Source: Scylla paramamosain (Eukaryota > Arthropoda > Malacostraca > Decapoda > Portunidae). Taken from it: a stretch of 64,000 nt of DNA. Below the pieces are notes generated by a model. That model worked only from the letters and a program-made list of their open reading frames with translations, did not search any database and had not been told where the DNA came from. How positions within the stretch are numbered: position 1 is the first letter of the stretch; each line of letters starts with the position of its first letter. The stretch covers positions 20,927,753 through 20,991,752 of the forward strand of contig NC_087151.1 in the NCBI RefSeq assembly GCF_035594125.1. The letters run 5' to 3'. Positions 1 to 23,480 of this stretch are shown piece by piece. A program made the translations under genes and the position numbers.

Positions 1-3000
1 GTACAAAAAACGCGAAAAATGTGTAGAAAATATCCTATATGGGGAAACGAAAGGACATTATGAGAACCGTTTATTACTAGTGTTTTTTTTTAAGTTACCA
101 AAACTCGATAGCACATGACACTCTATATGGAGAAACAGAACATTAACAAAAACGTGTATTTTAAATGTGTATCACATCTTTAGGTATCAAACAACCAAAA
201 TGCATACAAAGCACATTAACTGGAGAAAGGAAACGAGATTTCAAAAAAATATATCTTTGACGAGTGTGCTAAGCACCATATCGCTTAAAAGCATGGAAAG
301 GAACCTCTATGGGAAAAGAAAACAACATTACAAATAACGAATTTTTTCAGTCTTTTGAGGTACTTACGTACCAGAACGCTAAAACGGATGGAAAACAACC
401 TTTTATAGCGAAACAGAATAACATTACTAAAAATCAATACCTTGTGTGTTTTTTTAGCTTGTTACGTAGAAAAAGCCATAATGCAAGCAAAATACTCTAC
501 ATGGGGAAACGAAAAGACATTACGAGAAACGTGTATTATGAATTTTTGGGCTTTTTAGGTAACAAAATGCTAAAACGCATGAGTAGGACTTTATACGGAG
601 AAAAAAGAACAACGCTACAAAAAAGAGTATTTTGAGGGCATTTCACATTGTTAGGTATCAAAACGCCAAAATGCATGTAAAGCACTTTTTATAAGAAAAG
701 GAAAAGAAATTTCCACAAACGTGTCTTTTGACTGTTTATGAGCGTGCTAGGCACCAAAATGAGTAAAAAAAACATGGAAAACACCCTATATGGGAAAGCA
801 AAATATCATTACCAAAAACGATTCTTTTCATTTTTTTTTAGCTACTTTCGTAGGAAACGCATGAAAACACCTCATATGTACCATAATAAAATAAATTTAC
901 CAAAATCGTGTATTTTGAGTGTTTTTCAGCTTGTCACGTAGAGAAATACCAAAAAGCATGGAAACTACTGCATATAGGGCAATGAAAAGACATTATTAGA
1001 ATCATGCATTATTATTATTATTATTGTTATTATTATTACTATTAATATAGGTAAGAAAACGCGAAAACTGTTAATAGCACTCTATATGGAGAAAAGGAAA
1101 AAAAACATTACGAAAAACGTGTATTTTTATTGTTTTTTACATTTTTTTTGTACCAAAACGCAGAAATGTATGCAGAAATGTATATAGAAATGCTTCCCCT
1201 TATATGTGGAAAAGAAAAGACATTACAAGAAACATATCTGTTTAGTGTTTTCCTGGATATTAGGCACCAAAACGCTAAACAGCATGGAAAGCACCATATA
1301 TGGAATCAGAAAACAACCTAACTAAAAACAAGTATTTTGTGCGATTTTAACTACTTACGTAAAAAAACACCAAAATATAAAGGAAAGGACATTACGAGAA
1401 CCGTGTATTTTGAGTGTTTTGAGCTTCTTAGGCACCAAAAACGCTAAAAAGCCTGAATAGCACTCTATAAGAAGAAAGAGAACATTACCAAAAACGTCCA
1501 TTTTGAGCGTGTTTCTCATTCTTAGGTACGAAAACGCCAAAATGCACGCAAAACGCACTATATGGGGAAAGGCAACGAGATTTGGAAAAAAAAAAACATG
1601 TCTTTTGAGTATTTATGAGCGTGCTACGAACCATAACGCTAAAAAGTATGGAAAGCAAACTATATGGGAAAACAAACCAACATTACCAAAAAAGTCAGTA
1701 GTTTTTTAACCAAAACGCTAAGACGTTTGTAAAGCACCCTTTATAAGGAAAGACAAACTATTACAAAAATATTAGTAATCTGAGTTTTTGAGCTTGTTAC
1801 GTAGAAAAATGCCAAAATGCGTCCAAAGTATCCTGTATAAGGAAACGAAATGACATTACGAGAAACATGTATTATAATTTTTTTTCTTAGATATCTAAAC
1901 ACTAAAATGCATGAAAAGCACTCTATATTTTAGGTCTCAAAGCGCTAAAACGGATGAATAGCATTCCATATGTAGAAACAAAACAATATTACCAAAAACG
2001 TACATTTTTAAGTGTTTTTAACATTGATAGGTACCAAAATGCGAAAATGCATAAATAGGACCTTATATGGGGAAAGGAAACAAGATTTCCAGAAACGTGT
2101 CTTTTGAGTGGGTATGAGCGTGCTAGGCACTAAAACGCTAAAAAGCATAGAAAACACCTTATAAGGGAAAGGAAAACAACATTACCGAAAACGTGTCTTA
2201 TGAGTGTTTTTGAGGTGCATACTGAGCTAATACTCATGCAAAACACCCTTTTTTGGGAAACACAATAACTTTAGTAAAAATGTGTATTTTGAGGGTTTTT
2301 TTTAGCTTATTACGTAAAAAAGCCAAAATGCATGTAAAATATACTAAACGGAATAACGAAGAGACATTACAAGAAACTTTTATTATGAGACTTTTAAGCT
2401 TCTTAGGTACCAAAATGTTAAAACGCACGATTAGCACTATTTTGGAGAAAAAGGACATTTTTCACATTGATAGATACCGAGACGCAAAAAGCATTAAATG
2501 CCCCATATATGGAGAAACCAAGAGACATTACCAGAAACGTGTCTTTTCAGTGTTTTTTTTTTTTTTTTAGTGTTAGGTACCAAAAAACGCTAAAAATCAT
2601 GGGAAACACAAATACAAAACATTAAGTGTGTCTTCGGACAATTTTTTTTAACTTCTTACATACCAAAACGCTGAAAGGCATGGCTAAGGAGAATTACATT
2701 ACCAAAAAAAAACAAGTATTTTTACCTTTTTAAGGTTGTTACGTTGAAAAATTTAGAATTGCAGGGAAAGTATCCTATATGGGGAAACGAAAAGACATTA
2801 TGAGAAACATGTATTATGAGAGTTTTTGAGTTTCTTAGGCACCAAAACTCGAAAACGCATGAATAGCACTCTGGTGAAAAGAAGAATATGAATATACCAA
2901 GTGTATTTCACATTTTTAGATGCCATAACGCTAAAATGCATGCAAATCACAATATATGAGGAAAAGAAACGACATTTCCAGAAACGTGTCAAAAACGTTT

Positions 3001-4108
3001 TGAGCTTGTTACGTACATAAATACCAAAATATATGGAAGTACACTATATGGGGAAAGGAAAGGACCTTACAAAAACCGTGTCGTATGAATGTTTTTGAGC
3101 TTTTCAGGTAGCATAACTCAAAAACGCATGAATAGCATTCTATATGGAGAAATATAACATTACCAAAAACACGTATTTTGACTGTAATTCACATTTTTAT
3201 GTACCAAAACACCAAAATGCAGGCAAAACACCCTTTATGAGAAAAAGAAACGAGATTTATAAAACCTGCCTTGTGCGTATTTATGAACGTGCTAGTCACT
3301 ATAACGCTAAAAAAAAAAAATAAAAAAAAAGCATGGGAAGAACCTAATATTGGAAAACAAAACATTACGAAACACGTTTCTTTTCATACTTTTTGATCTA
3401 CTTACAAGTCAAAACGTTAAAGCCCATGTAAAAAAATAATCTCTATGAATGAAAATAACATTACAAAAAACAAGTATTTTGAGTGTTTTTTTTTTTTTTA
3501 TTTAAAAAATCCAAAATCTTTTTGCATTTTTACTTAGAATTTTTTTACTTTTTGCATTTGCCCAAAATGCAAAAAATATTTTATTGAAAAAACACAATAA
3601 CATTAACAAAAACAAGATATTTGAGTGTTTTTAACCTTGTTATGGACAAAAAACGCAAAAATGCAAGGAAAGTACCTTACATAGGGAAACAAAAGGACAC
3701 CATGAGAAACGTTTGTTATGAGTGTTTTGATCTTCTTGGTATTAAAACTTGAAACAGCATGAATAGCACTCAATATGGAGAAAGAGAACAAAATTACGAA
3801 AAATATGTGTTTTGAGTGTATTTCACATTATTAGGTACCAAACTGCCAGCATATACGGAAAGCACACAATATGGGGAAAGGAAACGACTTGAAAAAAAAA
3901 AAATGTCTTTTAAATATTTATGAGTACGTGGTAGTCACCATAACCCTAGAAAGCATGGAAACACCTTATATGAGAAAACAAAACAACTTTATCAAAAAGT
4001 TTTCTTTTTAGTGTTTTTTTTTTTTTTTTTAGCTACTTACATAGCAAAAAGCTGAAACGCATGCAAAACACCCTTTAAGGAGAAACAGAAAAACATTACC
4101 TAAAACAA
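1..4108 (+). repeat. Satellite family 1, five-monomer higher-order repeat
   Basis: Degenerate monomers of about 95 bp, each opening with a ggtacc/acgtac-like box followed by aaaacgc and a gcatg box, then a ctatatgg-like box, an acattac box and an aacgtgt box before a T-rich tail. Five types alternate: A (gaatagcactctatatgg), B (gaaacgagatttccag), C (aaaaagcatggaaagcac), D (aaaacaccctttatgg) and E (cattacgagaaacgtg). The type-A box recurs near 112, 577, 1075, 1457, 1948, 2427 and 2860. Short reading frames here use several frames and no consistent codons; I see no gene. A small A/T hairpin block lies at about 3510-3590. Confidence 0.85.
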
Positions 4109-7100
4109 GGAGGAGGCAGTAGGCACCTGCCGAAACGATAATTACTCCCAGTGAGGTCTAAAGCACAGTTCAGGGGGTGCTGTGAACTTATCATTAAACC
4201 CAGCAGTGACCTCACTGAACGTTTCCCTTTGTGTCTCACAACACAAGGGGGCAGTCAGAGCCTGCCCTCTAAAGATAACTCTCTTCCTCCACACAAAACT
4301 ACAAGCAACTAATAACACATACACCCTTCACTCAAAAATTTTAAAATCATCATGGCGACTCCTACACCAGCCTCGGAGTCCTCATCTGGGGAGGGGACCA
4401 TAAATGTCCCCAGGTCGGACTGCCTTTCTGTCGACGACCCTAAGTGTCTTGACACGCCCCTCAACTTTTTCTTCATTAACTTCTGCAACATTCGCGGTCT
4501 AAGATCTAATTTTCAGTCTATAAAACACCACCTCTCCTCTTCTAAACCTCATCTTCTTTTCCTCACTGAAACTCAGGTGACTGAGGCAACTGACAGTAGC
4601 CCGTTTTCTATTCCCTCCTACTTTCTCTATCTTCATGTTCGATCCAAAGCTGGATGCTGTGTTTATGTGCGCAGTGACTTAACCTACTCTCGTGCCCACA
4701 TTCTTGAATCTTCCACCAAGTTTTCCACCATATGGCTACGACTACAGAGTCACTCTCAAACTAAATTTATCTGTGCTGTATACCTCTCACCTAACTCCTC
4801 TAACTATAAAAAAATTCTTTGACTAGTTAACTTCCAAAGTGGAGCACATTCTGACTCTCTTCTCTTTTGCAGAGATCTCCATTCTTGGAGACTTCAATGT
4901 TCACCACCAGCTTTGGCTTTCCTCTCCCTTCACTGACCATCCTTGTGAACTAGCCTTCAACTTTGCTATACTCCATGACCTAGAGCAATTGGTGCAACAC
5001 CCTACTCGTAATCCTGACCGTTTTGGAGATACGCCCAACATTCTTGACCTTTTCCTGACCTCTAATCCTTCTGCTTATGCTGTCACCCTTTCTTCTCCGT
5101 TGGGCTCCTCCGATCACAATCTCATGTCTGTATATTGTCCTCTCGCTCCAATCCCTCCTCAGGATCCCCCTAAGCGAAGGTGCCTCTAGCGTTTTGCCTC
5201 TGCTAGTTGGGGGGACCTGAGGAGGTATCTTTCTGACTTTCCTTGGAATGACTACTGCTTCCATGTCAGAGACCCGTCTTTGTGTGCTGAGCACATAACA
5301 GGGGTGATAGTGTCTGGCATAGAGGCGTACATTCCTCACTCTTTTTCTTGACCTAAACCTTCCAAACCTTGGTTAAACACAGCTTGTTTTCGTGCTATAC
5401 ATGGTAGAGAGGTGGCCCACAAAAGGTACTTAAGCCTTCCATCACAAGATCTAACTCCTCTCATAACTTCTGGCATCTAGCCAAAAATATTTCCAATAAC
5501 TTTGCTTCTTCTTCTTTCCCTCCTTTATTTCAACTAGATGGCACCACTGCTATCATATCTATTTCTAAAGCTGAGCTCTTCGCTCAAACTTTTGTTAAAA
5601 TCTCTTCCTTGGACGATTCAGGGCTTGTTCCTCCCTCTCCTGCACCCTCTGACTAGTTCATGCTACCTATTAAAATTCTTCGCAATGATGTTTTCCATGC
5701 CCTTGCTGGCTTAAACCTTCGGAAGGCTTATGGACCTGATGGGGTCCCTCCTATTGTTCTCCGAAACTGTGCCTCCGTGCTTGCACTTTGCCTAGTCAAA
5801 CTCTTTCAGCTCTGTCTGTCAAAATCTACCTTTCTTTCTTGCTGGAAGTTTGCCTACATTCAACCTGTTCCTAAAAAGGGTGACCGTTCTAATCCCTCAA
5901 AATACCGTCCTATTGCTTTAATTTCCTGCCTATCTAAAGATTTTGAATCTATCCTCAACAGAAAGATTCTTAAACATCTATCACTTCACAAACTTCCATC
6001 TAATCACCAGTATGGGTTCCGTCAAGGCCGCGCTTCTGGTGATCTTCTGGCTTTCCATACTGAGTCTCTTTTAGATATTTTTGGTGAAAGTTTTGTTGTT
6101 GCCTTGGACATATCAAAAGCTTTTTGATAGAGTCTGGCACAAAGCTTTGATTTCCAAACTACCCTCTTACGGCTTCTATCCTTCTCTCTGTAACTTCATC
6201 TTAAGTTTCCTTTCTGACCGTTCTATTGCTGCTGTGGTAGATGGTCACTGTTCTTCTCCTAAATCTATTAACAGTGGTGTTCCTCAGGGTTCTGTTCTGT
6301 CACCCACTCTCTTCTTATTATTCATTAATGATCTTCTAAACCAAACTTCTTGTCCTATCCACTCCTACGCTGATAATACCATCATGCACTTTTCCACGTC
6401 TTTTCATAGACGTCCAACCCTTCAGGAGGTAAACATTTCACGCACGGAAGCCACAGAAAGCTTGATTTCTGATCTTTCTAAAATTTCTGATTGGGGCAGA
6501 GCAAACTTGGTATTGATCAATGCCTCAAAAAATTCAATTCCTTCGTCTATCAGCTCGACACAACCTTCCTGATAACTATCCCTTCATCTTCAATGACACT
6601 CAACTGTCCTTCTCTTCTACACTGAACATCCTCGGTCTGTCTTTTACTTATAATCTGAACTAGAAACTTCATATTTAATCTCTAGCTAAAACAGCTTCTA
6701 TGAAGGTAGGTGTTCTGAGACGTCTCTGTCAGTTTTTCTCACCCCCCCCCAGCTGCTTACTCTTATCCATCAATGTATGGAGTATGCTTCACATGTCTTG
6801 AGGGGGTTCCACTCATACTGCTCTTCTAGACAGAGTGGAATCAACAGCGTTTCGTCTCATCAACTCCTCTCCTCTATATGACTGTCTTCAGCCTCTCTCT
6901 CACCGCCGCAATGTTGCATCTCTAGCTGTCTTCTACCGCTATTTTCATGCTAACTGCTCTTCTGATCTTGCTAACTGCATGCCTCCCCTCCTCCCGCGGC
7001 CTCGCTGCACAACACTTTTTTCTTTCTCTCACCCCTATTGCTGTCCACCTCTCTAATGCAAGAGTTAACCGGTATTCTCAATCATTCATTCCTTTCTCTG

Positions 7101-7309
7101 GTAAACTGTGGAACTCCCTGCTTGTTTCTGTATTTCCACCTTCGCATGACTTGAATTCCTTCAAGAGGGAGGTTTCAAGACACTTATCCATCAATTTTTG
7201 ACTACTGCCTTGACCCTTTTATGAGACTGGCATTTCAGTGGGCATTTTTTTTTATTGTTTTTTGTTTCCCTTGGCCAATATCCCTCCTATATGAAAAAGA
7301 AAAAAAAAA
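4109..7309 (+). mobile_element. Near full-length APE-RT non-LTR retrotransposon (left-arm copy)
   Basis: A LINE inserted in a type-D satellite monomer. Order: about 240 bp of 5' UTR beginning gaggaggcag, one long broken ORF from 4352, a short 3' UTR with cttggcca, and an A-rich tail at 7293-7309. No separate gag-like ORF1 is visible. A 3.2 kb length, an AP-type endonuclease and an RT with a long C-terminal domain fit the Jockey/CR1 group; the exact clade cannot be settled by eye. Flanking satellite resumes at the interrupted point (acaag before, tattttgag after), with at most a few bases of target duplication. Compared with the copy at 45606, it lacks about 105 bp near 5445. The mirrored copy at 33548-36742 is in the same site, so the insertion predates the inverted duplication. 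Confidence 0.9.
4352..7201 (+). pseudogene. LINE endonuclease-reverse transcriptase, broken
   Basis: Starts MATPTPASESSSGEG at the first ATG after the 5' UTR. Endonuclease motifs in order: NFCNIRGLRSN, LFLTETQ (catalytic Glu), [10 protein letters not shown], and SSDHNLMSV (catalytic SDH, near 5110). RT motifs follow: AYGPDGVPP, PVPKKGDRSNPSKYRPIA, HQYGFRQGR, VVALDISKAF (motif A), SGVPQGSVLSP (motif B) and SYADNT (motif C, 6366-6377). The last is YADD changed to YADN and would abolish catalysis; the right-arm copy keeps YADD. The C-terminal half ends near 7201 (SRHLSINF). There are frameshifts near 4820, 6120, 6540 and 6780, and stops at 5187 (shared with the right-arm copy), 5349 and 5478. 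Not functional. Family knowledge: such enzymes nick DNA and prime reverse transcription on the target. Confidence 0.88.
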
Positions 7310-12106
<4,797 letters not shown>

Positions 12107-12898
12107 GCATGGAAAGCTTCCTGTATGGGGAAACAAAAGAACTTTACCAGAAACGTGTCTTTTGAGTGTTTTGGAGCATGTTAGACACCAAAATGCTAAA
12201 AAAAGCATGGAAATCTCCCTATATACAAGTTCAAAATATTAAATACATGTTTTTTTTCTTTTATTATTCTTTTTCAACCTCTTATGTACCAAAACGCTGA
12301 AACACATGCAAAACACCCTTTATAACTAAACAAAGTAACTTTTCCAAAAACAGTGTTTTGGGCTTGTTATATTATAAAATGTCAAAATGCATGGAAAATA
12401 CACTATGGGGAAACGAAAAGATTTTACAAGAAAGTAATCTTATGATCGTTTTTGAGCTTCTTAGGTATCAAATGGGAAAATGCGTTAATATCACTCGATA
12501 TGGAGAAAGAGAACAACTTTACCAAAAACGTGAATTTTCGGTGGTTTTAACATTGTTTGGTACCAAAACGCCAAGATGGTACAAAGCTTCTCCATGTATG
12601 GAAAAACAAAACGACAGTGGAAGAAATGTTTTTTTTTAGTATTTTCTGCATGTTAGTCACCAAAATTCTAAGAAACATGGAAAGCATCCTATATTGGGAA
12701 AAGAAACGAGACTTCCAGAAACGTCTCTTTTGAGTGTTTATGACCGAGCTAGGCATTAAAACGTTAAAAATGGAAATGCACTTTATATGGGAAAAGAAAA
12801 CAACATTACTAAAAAAATTTTTTTTTGCTTCTTACGTACCAGAAAAAGCTAAATTACATCGAAAAGATCCCTTACTGAGAAACATAATAACTACCAAA
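12107..12898 (+). repeat. Satellite family 1, forward
   Basis: About eight monomers between two LINE fragments, in the usual order (type-D box near 12310, type-A box near 12490). Mirrored at 19554-20368; missing from the right arm through a deletion. No gene seen. Confidence 0.8.
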
Positions 12899-13755
12899 GA
12901 ACGCTTGACTTCTGATCTTCCTAAAATTTCTGATTGGGGCAGAGCAAACTTGATATTGTTCAATGCCTCAAAAACTCAATTCCTCCATCTATCAACTCGA
13001 CACAAACTTCCAGACAACTATCCCCTCTTCTTCAATGACACTCAACTGTCCCCCTCTTCTACACTGAACATCCTCGGGCTGTCCTTTACTTATAATCTGA
13101 ACTGGAAAATTCACATCTCATCTCTAGCTAAAACAGCTTCTATAAAGTTAGGTGTTCTGAGACGTATCCGCTAGTTTTTCTCACCCCCCGCAGCTGCTAA
13201 CTCGGTATAAGGGTCTTATCCGTCCATGTATGGAGTATGCTTCACATGTCTGGGGGGGTTCCACTCATACTGCTCTTCTAGACAGGGTGGAATCAAAAGC
13301 TTTTCCTCTCATCAACTCCTTTCCTCTAACTGACTGTCTTCAGCTTTTCTCTCACCGCCGCAATGTTGCATATCTAGCTGTCTTCTACCGCTATTTTTAT
13401 GCTAACTGCTCTTCTGATCTTACTAACTGCATGCCTTCCCTCCTTCCGCGGCCTCACTGCACAAGACTTTCTTCTTTCTCTCACCTCTATTCTGTCCACC
13501 TCTCTAACGCAAGAGTTAACCAGTATTCTCAATCATTCATCCCTTTCTCTGGTAAACTCTGGAACTCCCTGCCAGCTTCGGTATTTCCACCTTCCTATGA
13601 CTTGAATTCCTTCAAGAGGGAGGTTTCAAGACACTTGTTCATCATTTTTTGACCACTGCTTTGACCCTTTTATGGGACTGGCATTTCAGTGGCCATTTTT
13701 CTTTATTGGATTTATTGTTGCCCTTGGCCAGTGTTCTTCCTGCATGAAAAAAAAA
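12899..13755 (+). mobile_element. 5'-truncated LINE copy, RT C-terminal region
   Basis: Begins inside the RT C-terminal region (LTSDLPKISDWGRANLILFN) and runs through STLNILGLSF, LNWKIHISSLAKTA, MEYASHVWGGSTHTALLDRV and [11 protein letters not shown] to a 3' UTR with cttggccag and an A tail at 13746-13755. 5' truncation is normal for target-primed reverse transcription. A frameshift or stop near 13170-13230 splits the reading frame. Mirrored at 18699-19553 and partly at 28547-28771. Confidence 0.9.
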
Positions 13756-18698
<4,943 letters not shown>

Positions 18699-19553
18699 TT
18701 TTTTTTTTATACAGGAAGAACACTGGCCAAGGGCAACAAAAATCCAATAAAAAAATATGGCCACTGAAATGCCAGTCCCATAGAAGGGTCAAAGCAGTGG
18801 TCAAAAATTGGTGAATAAGTGTCTTGAAACCTTCATCTTGAAGGAATTCAAGTTATAGGAAGGTGGAATTACCGAAGCAGGCAGGGAGTTCCAGAGTTTA
18901 CCAGAGAAAGGGATGAATGATTGAGAATACTGGTTAACTCTTGCGTTAGAGAGGTGGACAGAACAGGGGTGAGAGAAAGAAGAAAGTCTTGTGCAGCGAG
19001 GCCGCGGAAGGAGGGGTGGCATGCAGTTAGTAAGATCAGAAGAGCAGTTAGCATGAAAATAGCGGTAGAAGAAAGGTAGATGTGCAACATTGCGGCGGTG
19101 AGAGAGAAGCTGAAGACAGTCAATTAGAGGAGAGGAGTTGATGAGACGAAAAGCTTTTGATTCCACCCTGTCTAGAAGAGCAGTATGAGTGGAACCCTTT
19201 CAGACATGTGAAGCATACTCCATACATGGACGGATAAGGCCCTTATACCGAGTTAGCAACTGGGGGGGGGGGAGAAAAACTGGCGGATACGTCTCAGAAC
19301 ACCTAACTTCATAGAAGCTGTTTTAGCTAGAGATGAGATGTGAATTTTCCAGTTCAGATTATAAGTAAAGGACAGATCGAGGATGTTCAGTGTAGAAGAG
19401 GGGGACAGTTGAGTGTCATTGAAGAAGAGGGGATAGTTGTCTGGAAGGTTGTGTCGAGTTAATAGATGGAGGAATTGAGTTTTTGAGGCATTGAACAATA
19501 TCAAGTTTGCTCTGCCCCAATCAGAAATTTTAGAAAGATCAGAACTCAAGCGT
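18699..19553 (-). mobile_element. 5'-truncated LINE copy, minus strand
   Basis: Reverse-complement counterpart of 12899-13755, with the same 5' truncation point and the same flanks. It encodes the RT C-terminal region (SDWGRANLILFN, SPSSTLNILDLSFTY, ESKAFRLINSSPLIDCLQL, NARVNQYSQSFIPFSG). Reading frames are broken near 19170-19250. A shared insertion point in three places shows duplication after insertion, not repeated insertion. Confidence 0.9.
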
Positions 19554-20368
19554 TGTTTTGTAGTTATTATATGTCTCAGTAAGGGATCTTTTCGATATAA
19601 TTTAGTTTTTTTTGGTATGTAAGAAGTTAAAAAAAAAAAAGAAGTTTTTGGTAATGTTGTTTTCTTTTCCCATAGAAAGTGGATTTCCATGTTTAACGTT
19701 TTAATGTCTAGCTCGGTCATAAACAGTCAAAAGAGACGTTTCTGGAAGTCTCGTTTCTTTTCCCAATATAGGATGCTTTCCATGCTTTTTAGAATTTTGG
19801 TGACTAAGATGCAGAAAATACTCAAAAAAAAATCATTTCTTCCACTGTCGTTTTGTTTCTCCATACATGGAGAAGCTTTGTACCATCTTGGCGTTTTGGT
19901 ACCAAACAATGTTAAAACCACCGAAAATTCACGTTTTTGGTAAAGTTGTTCTCTTTCTCAATATCAAGTGATATTAACGCATTTCCCCGTTTGATACCTA
20001 AGAAGCTCAAAAACGATCATAAGACACCTTTCTTGTAAAATCTTTTCGTTTCCACATAGTGTATTTTCCATGCATTTTGACATTTTATAATATAACAAGC
20101 CCAAAAACACTCAGAATATATGTTTTTTGGAAAAGTTACTTTGTTTAATTATAAAGGGTGTTTTGCATGTGTTTCATCGTTTTGGTATATAAGACGTTGA
20201 AAAAGAATAATAAAAGAAAAAAAAAACATGTATTTATTCTTTTGAACATGTATGTAGGGAGATATCCATGCTTATTTAGCATTTTGGTGTCTAACATGCT
20301 CCAAAACACTCAAACGACACGTTTCTGGTAAAGTTCTTTTGTTTCCCCATGCAGGAAGCTTTTCATGC
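19554..20368 (-). repeat. Satellite family 1, reverse
   Basis: Reverse complement of about 12898 to 12107; for example 19727-19921 and 12547-12756 match closely on opposite strands. No gene seen. Confidence 0.85.
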
Positions 20369-21396
<1,028 letters not shown>

Positions 21397-23294
21397 TTGA
21401 CACCGGCAAGAACACTAACACATACGCTGATTACGTTCTCAAAAACTACACATGGACGGACAGCGACGTGGAAAAAGGATTCATCCAAGGTGTTTTAGCG
21501 TGCTATTCCTCTCTAGCCAGTGAACAACCTAGTGCCATACCTAAGCAATACCGGGAAGCTTTAAACAACCTACGCAAGGATGATAGCGTCATGATCACCA
21601 AATCGGACAAAGGAGGGGGTGTGGTTATAATGAACAAAGCCGATTACAGTGCGAAGATGATGAACCTCCTAAGTGATACATCAACCTATGAGAAGAAATA
21701 CCAAGGACACAACAATATTACGTCCAAGAACTTCAACAAGGAGGTAAGGAAAATACTTAGAAAATCCGAGAAGGGCAAGAAACTGCTTCACTTGTTGGAA
21801 GAAAACCCGAACCCGCCAAGGATGAGAGGGCTCCCCAAGACCCATAAACCCAACATCCCGATGCGCCCCATTACATCAGGTATAGGATGCGCTCCCCAGG
21901 CACTTGCCAAGCGACTAGCAAGATCACTCTCCAACGCTTTAGGCTCAATAAATGGAGCACACCTACGTAACTCCGCGGACATTATACAACGACTCAACTC
22001 GGTGGACTTCCACAAAAAGAAGATGGCGAGCTTCGACGTGAATTTCTTATTCACCAACGTCCCCGTGGAAGGAGCGATAGAAGCGGTAAGAAGGGCATCT
22101 GGAGAAATCAACGAAGAAAATTTACCGATCCCGAGGGAGGACTACATCAATCTTGTTGAGCTTTGTGTTAAATTTGGTGCCTTCACTTTCGAGGGACAAG
22201 AGTACTCACAACATAAGGGAGTGGCCATGGGATCCCCTCTAAGTGCTGTTATGGCATGTTTGTATATGGAAACACTAGAGACTGATCACTTTATGAGAAT
22301 AATGAGTAGAGGCTCAACATGGCTTAGGTATGTTGATAATGTGCTAGTTATAGTCCCAAAGGGCACGAATATAAATAATAAGTTAACATTGCTTAACAAA
22401 GTCCATAAGGATATCCAATTTACGGTGGAAGAGGAACAAGACAATAGATTACCTTTCCAAGATACGGTAATCTGGAGGGAAGAAGAAGGAGTCAGTTTTT
22501 CTGTTTACAGAAAACCCACCAATAAGGACGATTTCATTCACTAACTTTCAGCCCACAGCATGAGGGTCAAATCTGGTGTGATTATTGGTTTTTACTTAAG
22601 AGCGTTCAGAATTTGCAGCAACAACTTCCTAGAGCAAGAAATACGATATATCATATCAACTTTCAAAAAGCTGGGTTATCCTGAAGGGCTCCTTGTTAGG
22701 CTTAAGAATAAGGCAAAGAAAATAACAACTGAAAACAAAAAGAATAAAGATCCCTGTACAACCAGCGAAAGAGAGAGGTATATATGTGTACCAAATTCGG
22801 ACAAGGCTTCCATAATTAATAAATATTTGTCTAAAACAGGATTAAAAATAATAACATTAGCGGGAGAGAAAATTGGTGAGCTAACGAGGACTAAAAAGAC
22901 CGGACTTGACAATAATAACAGCGTAGTGTACAGCATACCATGTAAAGGTTGTACAAAGCAATACATAGGAGAAACAGGCAGGGAACTTAAAACAAGAATA
23001 ACAGAGCATAGGAGAGATGTTTTAAAATACAACACATCAAACTCCCTTGTATTGCACATAGAAAAATGTAAACACCTACCAAAATGGGAAGAGGCTAAAG
23101 AAATTAAAGTTGGATTGAAGAAAAAAATGAGAAAAGCTATAGAGCCAGCCCTCATAACAACTAGGGAAGTCATTAACCACAGAGAAGGTTTAATCAGGTG
23201 GGCGGGTAATTCCGCCAGATTGGCCCTCAGGTCAGGTACAAGGAAAGTCTCCAGTAAAGGCTTGTCACGTAGGCGGACAATGCCACCTGACTAG
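21397..23294 (+). pseudogene. Penelope RT / GIY-YIG polyprotein with one in-frame stop
   Basis: One reading frame throughout, broken by TAA at 22542-22544. RT motifs: KSDKGGGVVIMNKADY (near 21600), LPKTHKPNIPMRPITSG (near 21830), ASFDVNFLFTNVP (motif A, near 22025), GVAMGSPLSAVMACLYME (motif B, near 22220) and RYVDNVLVIV (motif C, near 22328; the usual YVDD is YVDN). YRKPTNKDDFIH ends just before the stop, and LSAHSMRVKSGVI continues in the same frame after it. The nuclease follows at about 22930-23010: SIPCKGCTKQYIGETGREL then TRITEHRRD. It ends at TAG 23292-23294. The frame extends upstream into satellite, so no native start is present. Two separate lesions (motif C and the stop) indicate a dead copy, but the otherwise open frame suggests a fairly young one. 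Confidence 0.87.
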
Positions 23295-23440
23295 GAAAAT
23301 AAAATTAGGTGAGGTACACGCCAGGATGGCAATACTCTGTACGAATGTCAAATGAGAAAATTTTGTATGTTGCTATAAATAGTATAAATAATATAAATAA
23401 TATAAAATATAAAAATGTGTTTTCACTCATGTAAATCAGT

Positions 23441-23480
23441 CTCTCTGAGGATGGCTATTCAGCCGAAACGTTAGTGATTA
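23441..23480 (+). ncRNA. Hammerhead-ribozyme-like motif at the Penelope 3' end
   Basis: ctgagga (23445-23451) fits the CUGANGA box, a 4 bp hairpin ggct-attc-agcc follows (23453-23464), then gaaac (23465-23469), which fits the GAAA box with the start of a very short stem III (ac-gtta-gt). Hammerhead motifs are known from Penelope-like elements. Against activity: the base after the gt that closes stem III is G, where cleavage needs A, C or U, and stem I pairing looks weak. Probably a degenerate copy or a terminal motif under other constraints. Confidence 0.35.

Noticed and set aside
464..936. CRISPR-like array, because short boxes recur every 95 bp
   Set aside because: The repeats are degenerate, the whole monomer is repeated without unique spacers, and the DNA is eukaryotic.
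309..3791. Many open frames of 60-108 codons giving Lys/Asn- or Phe-rich peptides, also throughout 7.3-17.5, 23.5-33.5 and 36.7-60 kb
   Set aside because: They are translations of the satellite: the same peptides recur in different frames and on both strands, with no conserved start, no codon bias and no domain.
4980..5339. 119-codon antisense frame, with a similar one at 35439-35879
   Set aside because: Antisense of the LINE endonuclease domain; an artefact of its codon composition.
22676..23173. 165-codon minus-strand frame with hydrophobic segments
   Set aside because: Antisense shadow of the Penelope nuclease region, which is clearly coding on the plus strand.
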